A stretch of 64,000 nucleotides of DNA, from positions 1 to 64,000 of the forward strand of contig JAUTXW010003575.1 in assembly GCA_030620095.1 (NCBI GenBank). The letters are read 5' to 3'. Source of the stretch: Kuschelorhynchus macadamiae (Eukaryota; Arthropoda; Insecta; Coleoptera; Curculionidae). The notes beneath the pieces were generated by a model. The model did no database searches. It saw only the letters and a program-made list of their open reading frames with translations, and had not been told where the DNA came from. The position numbers were made by a program, and so were the translations under genes. This document shows, piece by piece, positions 10,894-20,407 of the stretch; position 1 is the stretch's first letter, and each line of letters opens with the position of its first letter.

Positions 10894-12775
10894 GGCTGCT
10901 TCACATTTTCGGCACATAATTTGTGATCTCTTACTCTGCTTTGAAGTACTACAAGGAGCACACCTTCGGCTCGTGCCTTTTTTTAGGTAAATGTTGACCC
11001 ACATCTATCTTTCTGGAAGCATGATCAACACCAACTGTACGACCAACAATTTTTTTTAATTTTCTTTGACGTTGTGGGTCCCTTCCTTTTTCTGTTAGAA
11101 AAATTTGAAATTAATTCATTTGCCAGGTTGCTGCGAAACTGTAGTTGAGACATAGTTTTTCAAAATGTCTTGTTTATAAATTATATATGAATTTACAATG
11201 GTGGCATCAATGAAATAATAAAATAGCTTAATCCACCATTTTCTTGATTTCCAGCTAATTTCATAAAAGCCCAGAGACTGATCGAAGCGATCTACGTCGC
11301 CCATATAACAATTGTAATCACGAACAACCATTGGGCATTTTATCTCTTCCTTTTCACCTCTCTTATTTCTTCTCGTTACTTTCGAGAAGTTCTCGGGATT
11401 ATGAAAATTGCTTACTAGTACAACGGCCTTTTTCCCACGATCTTTCTATTTTACTATAGAAATATTTCCATTTTGTGCAAAATCCGAATCTCCTATCGTC
11501 ATATGTTTATCATCTTTTAGGAGTTCTTTTGGATATCCTTTTCTATTTGATCGAAAGGTCCCACAAGCAAACGTATCCTTAGAAAGTAAAACTTTTAGCA
11601 AATGAAAAGTGCTAACAGATTATCAAAGCAAATACAGTAGATTTTGTTCAAAAAATCTTCTCATAATGATAGCACTACTTTTTCTCCCAGAGTATTACCT
11701 GAAGTTGTTTCACTGTTTGATTTTCCTTCATATACTTCGAAGGAGATCATATATCCTGTGCTAGAACAACACAAGGTCCAAACTTTAAAACCTCTTTTGG
11801 TGGGTTTTAAGGGCATATACTGTTTCAGGCTTGTCCTGCCCTTAAAACCCACCATGCTTTCATCGACTGATAAATATCGATCAGGTATGAAAAATTGTTT
11901 GAAATTATTGTTAAGTTTTTCGATGAGGGGCGTATTTTGTACAATTTATCAAAATTATTTTCACCTTTTTTTGGGGCCTTTGTATTGTCATTTAGATGAA
12001 TATAGCGTAAAATTTGTAAAAATCTTTTTTGTGTCATGATCTCAGTTATTCGTGATACTTGTAAATTACTGTTGCAAGACCAGTAATGCCTCATGCTAGG
12101 TAATCTGTGAAATCCCATTATTATTAGGACTCCTATAAATGCTTTAAACTCTTCACAGCTAAAATTCATAGTTTTGCCATTTTTAGAGCCATATATATTT
12201 GTTTGCTCGACAATAATTTCCAGGGTTTTTGAACCAAACAATTTTAAAAAAACGTCGTATGGAGAATCAGAATTGACAATAAATTGACAAGAAAATTTTG
12301 AATTTAAAAATATATTGGGATTTAGTGAATTTTTACTAAACTGCAGCCCGTTAGGATTATAATCGGCTGTATCGCTTAGCTCAGATTCACTCTCACTGAA
12401 ATCGAGTTCTTGAGCGACCAAACATTTTTCAGATTTCTTTGCCTCAACCTCTTCAGGTTCAAAGTCGGGATCTTCCAAAGAATCGTCGGAGTCAAAGGGC
12501 TCAGAATCCTGATGAAAACCTTTGTTTCCCTGCAGATTGTCTTTTAGGCCGAGAACTAGCAACTATTGAGGTAGTCGGGTCGGTAATTTCTAAAAGTAAT
12601 AAATTATCCCGTACTCGCTTTGAAAAAATATATATAAAAATTGAAGAAAATGCTTTCCTTTTTTCTCAAATCTTACCTTCTTCTGCTGTTTTTGGATAAC
12701 CTAAAGAGATTGGATAACAATGATCTGCGTCACTATCCCCCTCCGCTTCTGAATTTTCGGCCTGTTCATCTGTAA
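10894..12775 (-). pseudogene. piggyBac 1 transposase, main part
   Basis: Read on the minus strand. The end of exon 1 (12775-12677) is acidic and is cut at GAAGAAG|GTAAGA. Exon 2 begins after TTTTAG near 12590, in a phase that fits. It then slips frame near 12520 into the frame 12562-11825, which has an acidic N-terminal region and the DDE-domain start (FKAFIGVLIIMGFHRLPSMRHYW). Further left, 11331-11116 has the typical GDVDRFDQSLGFYEISWKSRKWW block, and 11100-10894 has a basic stretch and the first half of the RING-like Cys finger (RKCEAAL). Several frameshifts lie between 11825 and 11331. The family carries out TTAA-specific cut-and-paste; this copy is dead. Its first and last codons lie outside the two Harbinger insertions. 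Confidence 0.75.
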
Positions 12776-12983
12776 AGCCGCGTATAAACTTGAGCATTTT
12801 GCCGAACCGAACCACGTTGCGTAACAGGTCACATCTGGGGTCATGTACGCGGCGCCGCTCGTTGATAATTTTCTCAAAAATAAAATTACTTCGTATCGAG
12901 CGTCGTACGGAGCATCGCCGCGAACATTTTACCGATCCGTTTAATTTATCTAGAATCTAGTCAGTAGTATTCCGTTTATCGCC

Positions 12984-13406
12984 ATGGAGAAAGTAGCGGC
13001 AGCGGCGTATATTTATATTTACTATGCCCTAAAAAAAAGAAAAAACCGAGACGGTGGTGGCAGGTGCAGTTCTACAGAACTAGAGAAGAACAAGGCAGTT
13101 CTAGTTTACTAGCGGATTTAAAATTTCAAGCGGTCAGTGGACACTATAAAAATTTTACGCGCATGTCACCGACCGACTTTGAATACTTAATAAATTTAGT
13201 CGGTTCCAAGATCGCAAAAAAAGATACCACATTCAGAAAGGCTATTTCAGTGCATAGGTAGATTGCCGGTGACCATACGTTTCTTGGCCACTGGAAATTC
13301 GTACAGTAGCTTGCAGTACCTTTTTAAAATTTCCAAACAATCAATAGGCCATATTGTTCCAGAGGTGTGTGAAGCGCTGGTTGAGGTTCTGAAGGATAAC
13401 ATACAG
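12984..13406 (+). pseudogene. Harbinger transposase of H2, exon 1
   Basis: Starts at ATG 12984 (MEKVAAAAYIYIYYA). It slips frame in the A-rich run near 13035 and continues as 13064-13261 (FYRTREEQGSSSLLADLKFQ). It slips again near 13259 into the frame holding RFLATGNSYSSLQYLFKI. It ends at ATACAG|GTAAGA (13406). It corresponds residue by residue to H1 exon 1 (FLRMSQADFEILLNLVGPK against FTRMSPTDFEYLINLVGSK). The matching exon 2 is 32.7 kb away at 46110-46928, because Polinton A landed in the intron. Confidence 0.8.
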
Positions 13407-13476
13407 GTAAGAAAATGAAATGCATATTTATTAAAAAAAAAATTGTTTTACATAGTTTTTATAGTTTTCATTTAAC

Positions 13477-13482
13477 ACTGTT
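13477..13482. other. 6-bp target duplication of Polinton A, left copy
   Basis: ACTGTT directly precedes the left TIR, and the identical ACTGTT follows the right TIR at 43963-43968. Six-bp duplications are the hallmark of Polinton/Maverick integration. Confidence 0.95.
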
Positions 13483-13630
13483 AGTAGTTATTTAAGGAGA
13501 GAAGCAGCTCCTCCTCCTTATATCTACTCCTCCTCCTCCTCTCTAATTTTAAATGTTATTTAATCAATATCGTTCGTTAACTTATCCTTGCCGTGAAGGT
13601 TATCCCCTCTGCGAAAATAGTACCCTAGTG
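13483..13630 (+). repeat. Left TIR of Polinton A
   Basis: AGTAGTTATTTAAGGAGAGA followed by CTCCTCC runs, a TTATTTAATCAAT block and TCGTTCGTTAAC. It matches the right end inverted (43800-43962) with small indels in the CTCCTCC tracts. Confidence 0.9.
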
Positions 13631-13674
13631 GAAATATTAAGTATAAAGAATCATTACTTACGCACATTGTTAAA

Positions 13675-14028
13675 ATGTCATTCAGTGGTGAGAACAGCGA
13701 ATTAATATTAGCAATTCGAGAATTGCATAGTGAATTTATTAAATTGCTAAATGAAATCAATGACCATCAGATGAGAAGTAAACCATCTTTCTCCTTATTT
13801 TATGCCGAACTTTCAGACGAGTATTTAAAAGTAGTGACATTGTGTGATGACTATTTAAAAAATTTTGATTTATTGGAATTTGTACATGAGTTGGTGAAGT
13901 TAGGCTATTATACTGAAGTCATAAATCTAAAAAAATATATTCAAGATACAACAGTTTTAAAGGAAATATCAGTAGCAGAAACTGAAAAGGATTTTTACAT
14001 TTCAATATCCCAAGAACATTTTGTCTAA
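13675..14028 (+). CDS. Unrecognised 117-aa protein next to the left TIR
   Basis: An open frame starting MSFSGENSELILAIRELHSE. The sequence is almost wholly helical in pattern, acidic and Leu-rich, with no Cys pairs, signal peptide or membrane segment. It follows the TIR directly and is followed 10 nt later by a second small frame in the same direction, suggesting one transcript. I do not recognise a family. Its short helical make-up could suit an early regulatory or structural role, but that is a guess. No clear counterpart in element B was found in the visible part. Confidence 0.5.
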   Translation: MSFSGENSELILAIRELHSEFIKLLNEINDHQMRSKPSFSLFYAELSDEYLKVVTLCDDYLKNFDLLEFVHELVKLGYYTEVINLKKYIQDTTVLKEISVAETEKDFYISISQEHFV

Positions 14029-14037
14029 GAACTTATA

Positions 14038-14262
14038 ATGGAAAAACTAGTGACCGAAATGCTTGAAGAGTGTGTTATGTCAGAAGCTTGCTCAAGATAT
14101 TTAGCGTTTGCTGGTGATGATGATAACTTGGAAGCTCAAGATTTTATGAAAAGTCACGAATATTTAAAACATGCTGAATTTTGTGAAAAAATAGTGCAAG
14201 TGTGTAAAAATTTTTTAGAAAACAGAAATAGAAAAGATTTTTTTCTGATATCGGTAATCTAG
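14038..14262 (+). CDS. Unrecognised 74-aa helical protein
   Basis: Frame MEKLVTEMLEECVMSEACSR onward, helical and charged, with scattered Cys but no metal-binding spacing. It follows the 117-aa frame by 10 nt and ends before an AT-rich gap. It may be the continuation of the same gene after a lost frame, or a separate small gene. Family not recognised. A vaguely similar helical ORF (LDQLVTEVLHKIEQ) is in element B at 62810, but the match is too short to call homology. Confidence 0.4.
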   Translation: MEKLVTEMLEECVMSEACSRYLAFAGDDDNLEAQDFMKSHEYLKHAEFCEKIVQVCKNFLENRNRKDFFLISVI

Positions 14263-14386
14263 AAATACAATATAATTTTAATGTTATGTTATAATAGGCT
14301 ATAAATTAGTGTAAATTTGAGAACTGCAGTAATGAAAATTTTAAATAAAACAATAGTTCATATAGTTAATATTATTTTTTATTCAT

Positions 14387-14946
14387 TCATAAAAAAATTA
14401 TCAAATAAATATAATACGTTTGAAGTGCACATATACATGATGATTTCGTGTGATAAAAACATCTTGGTTTAGATGACATTAAGACTGGTTGTTCATCTAA
14501 CTCAATAACTGGGCTCTTTGAATACTTCCTTACATAGTCAGCTTTTTCCTTTCATTTAACGTAAACGAATTCAATATCCTCGGTCAATTCTTTGATTATA
14601 TTTGAAAATTGATGAAGTAGGGTATACCCAGAATTCCAATATATACAGTGGTACTTTTTCATTAACCAAATAGCTTGCTTATGTAGCTCAGGTGAAAGAA
14701 AGTTTAAAGAAAAAGGTTTTTTAAAAATATAGTGGCTTATTCTGTATCCATCATAGGCTGCCAGTTCTTTAGGTATTAACTTATTTTTTTCGTCCTTAAA
14801 ACCTTGAATGTCTAGTACAAGCCTTATATTTTCAATTTAGGAAATTTTTTAAAGATAAAAGTTTTTTTGGAGTAATCTTCAATGTCCTTTTTGAGTTTCC
14901 TTAGTTTTTTGATAAAAGTTTCTATTTTGCCTAATCTACGTGACAT
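14387..14946 (-). pseudogene. Nuclease-like Polinton gene with C-x2-H-x5-C-x-C motif
   Basis: Starts MSRRLGKIETFIKKLRKLKK, slips frame near 14840, then reads LVLDIQGFKDEKNKLIPKEL, HCIYWNSG and VYVK, interrupted by TGA at 14552-14554 directly after VYVK. It ends with CFYHTKSSCICAL. The order of an acidic D near the start, a WN-G segment and a late Cys/His cluster resembles RNase-H-fold exonuclease-like domains such as Maelstrom, which carries an E-C-H-C zinc motif. Proteins of this type are frequent beside insect Polinton genes. Element B has a related remnant at 58824-59200. It lies next to the major capsid gene. The exonuclease idea is inference from motif order only. Confidence 0.5.
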
Positions 14947-16221
14947 TATAAGCTAGCCACACTTTATTCTCAAACATCTAATAACAACTGACTCTTTTGT
15001 TATCTGTAAGTAATATTTAGGAATTAAACTTAAGATATCCCCCATGCGCAGATAATTTACAGTTGTTTTACAATTTTAGTAAGTGGATTGTAGCTAAAAA
15101 CTTTATCATGTAATATTAGACAATACGCTGTTGTGTCTTTTTCTATGTTTTTGTTTAGTTCAAATTCTACTCTCATTACAATAGGTCCTGCTTGCAAAGA
15201 TTCTTTTTGATGTGAACAATTAATGTATGCAATGGGTGCCTTGTCCTTGAATACAATGGGATCAAATAATGGTTCTTCTGTTTTTCCATAATAAGTATTC
15301 CGAAAATTGGAATACATTTCATACAAGAGAGCAAATTTATTTTTACTCATATCTAATATAAGATCATTATAAGGATACCTTTCAGAATTTAGGAATAATT
15401 TGATGTTTCTTAAGTCTATGTCATTAAATTCGCTCATATTGCTCTTTTTCTTATTCCATTTTTGTTGTTGAAATGCAACTATGACGTGACGGGGGGTTTC
15501 AACTCGAGTTGAAGTTTTAACTGGCCAATTGTGTCTATTAGTTTTTATAGTTCTGGATATTCAATTAACTCCCAACTTCGAAATGCAATAAGTATATCAG
15601 TACTTTTATCTATAATTTTGGTTAGAGATAATTCTTGGGGAATTCCTACTGATATATGAGGTATATTCCATGTAAGTTTGTTAAGAGTAATTTTCGGATT
15701 TTCACTGTCATCTGTGGTTGAAATTGCATTGTTATCGGTATTATCTCTAACAAGTATAAGTTCTTGTTTTGAATTTAAGATTACTTTTTTATAATCTTTG
15801 AAGAATCCCATTAAAATCTTAAGGGGAATGCAAACATTAAAAAAACCTGTTTTTCGTCAACGATTGAGATATTTGTTGTCGAAGTTGCGCTTGTTTCAAC
15901 AGTTTTTACAGGATTCCAGCCTGCATTTCTTAATTTAGATGACTCATTTTCATTAAATGAAATATAACCTTTTAGAGTTGATGTGATACCAACATTTCTT
16001 ACCGCGTCGATAGTGACACCATTTAATTGATATCTTATTTCTTTAACCCAGATATGCCTAAAGTTTTGACATTAAAAAAAATCAAATATTCTTATAGAAT
16101 TTTTATTTAAGACTTATAAAATAATAATTTTTGTAACAAAACATTTTATTTTCTTTTTGGTTGATAAAAAAAAAATGGTGTACTAAATATAGTACACTAG
16201 GAAAATAGCAGGCAGTTAGGT

Positions 16222-18086
16222 TCACTTTGTGTGATATGACGCAAAACATTTTACATGCACCCCAACATTGCATTTTTGGCATCTAGTTGTAGTGCGATCA
16301 TGACAATGACCGCATCTTGTTTGTTTTGGCTGCGGAATCACATAGTGATCATAACGATCCCATCTTATGTCCACATTTTCCAATGCCGATGGTCTGCCTC
16401 TTGAAAATGATGGTGGTTTTTTATTTTGTGTTAACAATACCGTTGCGATTCGCCTTCTAAATTTCAACTGGTCCATATCACCACCATTTTTGCGGTGTAA
16501 ATGCCATGCATTTTGAATAGCCAAATCGATGCAATGGGTGAAAAGCGGAAAATACCACTTTTTACCTCTTACAGATATTCGGTATAGCCCAATGTTCTGG
16601 TCCGATCGGTCTACGCCGCCCATATTTCCATTGTATAGGTAAACTAGATGAGGTTGTTCAATCTGAAATCAAAAATATAATATTTAGAAAACTTTTTATT
16701 TTATACAAATTTAGGTTTATTGTTTACCTGAACATGTTTATTTTCCTTTCGGGAAAATCTTTTTACTTTGTGAATTGGCTTGACTCCAGCATGATTTGAA
16801 CATAAACTTACTAAATTGTTGTCGTTCCATTTTACGGCAATTATATTCTGGTCAGCAATTTTAGAAAAGTCATATGAACCTCGATCTTGCTTCTTTAGTA
16901 TTTTTGAGTCGACCAACGGATTACCAGATAAACGGTTTTCTCTTAGGGTACCTGTAGCTTGAAAGCCCATATCAGTGAGCTTTTCCATTAGCGGGATTGT
17001 TGTAAAAAAGTTGTCGAAGAATATATGTAATTTTTGGTCTGGCCATTTTTTTCGCAGAACTTCGGCGTATTCCAATACAACCGCAGCACCGACACCATAA
17101 TCGCTATAAGCCTCACTTATATTAGTTGAAGCTCCTTGATAAGGCTCAAACCAGTTTACATACCCTAGCCTGGTTGCTCCTACCCATAGCTTATACCCGT
17201 ATCTTATTGGTTTTCCGTGTATAAATTGTTTGCAACCGTGCCTCCCAAAATAAGGCACCATTGCCTCATCAACACAGTGATTCTGCTCTAAGTCACTTTT
17301 CTCCATAAACTTTTGGTTTAGATAGTCAAATAATGGTCGTACTTTAGAAAATCGATCGGATTTATCTAAGGATTGGTTGTCTTTGAAATGAATGTTTGTC
17401 AAAATATATTCAAACTTATCTCGTGTGATGGATTCCGAAATAAGTGCGTTGTGACCATCGCTTTCTCTTTCCCAATAGATTCTTCTTCTAGGAACGCAAA
17501 TATAGCCACTGAGTACAAGAACGCCAATAAAAGCTTTTATTTCACGCTTTGATACTGTTTGCACGTGATTTTTTTGACCAGCATACTTGTTAGTTTCAGC
17601 AACTATAAGATCTAAAAGCTGGTCTTCAAAAAAATCCTCAAAAAGTTCTAATGGAGATTTTATATTTCCATTTGTAATATGGTCATTAGTATCAATAATA
17701 CTATTTGAATAATCTGACGGCACCAGTAAATCTTCTTTGGTCCAATTGTAAACTTTTTTTTTTTTCTTTGCAAAAGATTTTTTGACTTTCAGTTTTTCTA
17801 ACGGCTTTTTAGAAATCAAACTAGCTAATGGTAACTCATCTTCTGAAGAAAAGTCGCCATCGTCGTAGAATTGATGTAGATTTACTTCGGCAGGCGCTCG
17901 AAGCTGCGACCCTGGCAAATTACCCAACTCAATGAAATTTTCATCGCCTGAATCCTCATCAGTGATTTCTTCGTTTTCTGGAGGAAATAGAGTTATTCCA
18001 GACGTTCTTTGCAAAACATCATCGTCATCCTCAAGCATGCTTAGTGCCTCATTTAGTGAAAATCCTCTAAAATAGATACAATCCAC
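16222..18086 (-). CDS. piggyBac transposase (DDE, Cys-rich C-terminus), two exons
   Basis: Exon 1 is 18086-16728, ending CAG|GTAAAC. A 65-nt intron follows, then exon 2 is 16662-16222 after TTTCAG. The junction is phase 0, giving about 599 aa. The N-terminal 130 residues are acidic then basic (KKSFAKKKKK). The catalytic region starts at IKAFIGVLVLSGYICVPRRR and includes DEAMVPYFGRHG (a catalytic Asp region) and IFFDNFFTTIPLMEKL (second Asp). Exon 2 begins with the GGVDRSDQNIGLYRISVRGK block and ends with paired Cys/His (CGHCHDRTTTRCQKC, then CFASYH), the cross-brace finger that binds TIR-proximal DNA. Start chosen at 18086; a later Met is possible. No frame break seen. Confidence 0.9.
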
Positions 18087-18676
18087 TGTAATTTTGTATA
18101 GTAGTTATAAATACCTGTTATGTAGTACTTTCAAATAACGCGGTACGACCAGAAATATAGCAAATAAATAAACTATCACATCCACAATGACGTAGTTCTA
18201 CTCAATCAATAAAAATACTTATTAGAAAAATAATAATTTGCGTGGAAAATAAAATATATACCAAAATCCATATATGACGTGTTTATGCCTAGCGTACTAT
18301 ATTTAGTACACCCGAAAATATGGCGACGAAAAAGATACCAAATGTAAAATAAGGTTATCTCTGTGATTTGTATCATAAAATAATATATTTTAGCTTTCGG
18401 ATAAACCGGTCAAAAACAGTTAAAATGTATTCTAACATTTAAAAAAATACTTACTTCACAAACCGAACGCCGAAGTCACTCATTTTTTCAATTTACAGAA
18501 CTTTCTAATTCCACAAGGCTGCAGTGTTAGCCTAACTCCGAAACAAACACGTGTATAGCTCGACTGTTACATCCACAATGACAATTCAATCACGCCACCT
18601 TCAAGTGGCGACATCTGGTATCCCGTTTTAATACTTTGATAACTGTACTATATTTAGTACAACAGGCATATCTGGG
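18087..18676. promoter_or_regulatory. 5' region of piggyBac 2 with repeated palindrome
   Basis: Non-coding sequence upstream of the transposase. TACTAAATATAGTA or its flank-extended form GTACTATATTTAGTAC occurs near 18291 and 18645. With the copy near 16181 it marks both subterminal regions and may be a transposase-binding site. TTATAAA-type boxes are present, but I cannot fix a start site. Confidence 0.5.
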
Positions 18677-18927
18677 TTAAAAAGGAAGGCAATTGCATTA
18701 TTTATTAAGCTCATTGTTTTAGAAACTGTTCCATCCTCTCTAGTTAACTTTCCTTCTATGTAAAGAAAACTATCGCAGGGTAGTGTGTATTTTTCAATTT
18801 CGTGAACGGGAATTATCTCATCATTATTTCCTAATTTGTTTGGTAAATATGGTTCGCAAGAATGAATTTCCGAATAAGTAATGGAATTATCAATTAAAAG
18901 TTTTTCTGTAACATTAAGGATATTCAT

Positions 18928-19080
18928 AGTAAAAGTTGAAGTCCTAGAGATTTAAGAAACTTTTTATTTGTAGTTGTTAGCTCTTTAACGTTACTACGCC
19001 TACTAATGTTTTTCTTGATCAGTTGATTCCTATTATATGTTTTTTGAACAGTTCTATTTGGAATACTAAAATTTTGATTA
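18928..19080. other. 5' flank of the capsid gene in Polinton A
   Basis: AT-rich sequence upstream of the capsid ATG, ended by the TA target of the long-TIR mariner. No gene seen. Confidence 0.4.
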
Positions 19081-20407
19081 TACAGTGTGTATCAACCAAA
19101 TGGAATAAATTCGATAATAAATAAATGGGGGCGTGTTCGGAAAAACGCTTGGACCCGTCGATTGGTATTTTTAGTTGCTCATTTTCTCCAATAAAAACTT
19201 TTTATACAGGGTGTGTCCTGTAACAGTGGTAAATGCCAACTTTCTTATTTCAAATGCAACACCCCGGATATTATTTAATTTTTGGATTCTTTAGGAGATT
19301 CTAAACATATTTTATGTTTAATGTCCTATACCTATCTTCAACTATTTCGGCAATATTAAGGGTTTTCAAATTTATTGCAAAAATTAAGATTAAAAAAATA
19401 AAATTATTTATTTCTTCATAATGTATAAACAAAAGTAAAAAGTTAATTTAGGAACTGTTGAATATGCTCGCCGCGAACGTCATGGCAAATTCCTAATCTT
19501 AAATAGAAATTTCTTCTAACGTTATTTAGCATCTCAGGCGTGACCGATCTAATCGCAAGCGTTATTCGTCTTCTTAAGTCAGCTAAGTCGAGGGGTTTAG
19601 TTTTGTATCCAACATTTTTAATATGTCCCCATAAGAAAAAGTCTAATGGCGTCAGATCAGGGGATCGCGCTGGCCATTCTATCGATCCTCGTCTCCCTAT
19701 CCACCGATTTGGAAATATTCCGTTGAGGTACCGCCGGACATTAATTTGGTAATGGGGCGGTGCTCCATCTTGCTGAAACCATATCATATTCGCTGGAACT
19801 TGTGGGTTTGCTGGATTCGGATACAAATTTGTTAAAGTTGGCACGACATTATTTTGGAGCAGTGATAAATAATTATCGCCATTCAAATTGCCGTCAATGA
19901 AAAAGGGGCCTATGATATGATCCCTAACAATTTCTGCCCAAACATTAACCTTTTCAGGATATTGAGTATGTTCTTCGCTGATCCAGTGAGGATTTTCCCT
20001 AGACCAATAGCGGCAATTTTGACGATTTACATGACCGTGAAGTGTAAAGGTGCACTCATCCGAAAACAAAACCTGTTCTAATTGAATAACATTGTTATCT
20101 AACATAGCCATCATTTGTTCACAAAAATAAGTTCTCCTATCATAATCGTCTTCCATGAGCTCCTGAGTTGGTATCACTTTATAGGGATGCATTTTATTTT
20201 CTTTTAATGTTCTGATAATCGACGAATGGCTAATATCGAACATTGCGGCGGCTTGTCGACTAGAAATATGTGGGTTTTCCTCAAACTCAAGCATAATATC
20301 CAATTTAGTATCATCATTTATTGAATTGGCAGCTGCTTTTTTTATCTGCCTCACATGTCCAAGCTCGCGAAACTGCTTTTCTATTTTACTAATTGTCCCT
20401 TGGGATA

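Larger units (their letters stand above)
16047..18676 (-). mobile_element. piggyBac element 2, apparently intact
   Basis: TTAA flanks at 16043-16046 and 18677-18680, with TIRs CCCAGATATGCC at both ends (inverted). The length is about 2.6 kb. It encodes a two-exon transposase without stops. The palindrome TACTAAATATAGTA occurs near both ends (about 16181-16194, 18292-18305 and 18646-18659). It interrupts the major capsid gene of Polinton A, so it is younger than the Polinton. Its clean TIRs and open frame suggest recent activity. Confidence 0.9.
15057..18927 (-). pseudogene. Major capsid protein (hexon-like), split by piggyBac 2
   Basis: The N-terminal frame 18927-18681 (MNILNVTEKLLIDNSITYSE, then YLPNKLGNNDEIIPVHEIE) is cut by piggyBac 2. 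It resumes at 16042 with KEIRYQLNGVTIDAVRNVGI, then slips frame near 15840. It continues at 15811-15545 (WNIPHISVGIPQELSLTKII), slips again, and finishes at 15437-15057 (CLILHDKVFSYNPLTKIV). The parts align in order with the 57591-58810 gene of element B. Polinton major capsids have a double jelly-roll fold and form the icosahedral shell. The gene is broken by at least two frameshifts besides the transposon. Confidence 0.8.

Noticed and set aside
12439..12699. Plus-strand 86-aa frame
   Set aside because: Antisense shadow of the acidic N-terminal part of the piggyBac 1 transposase.
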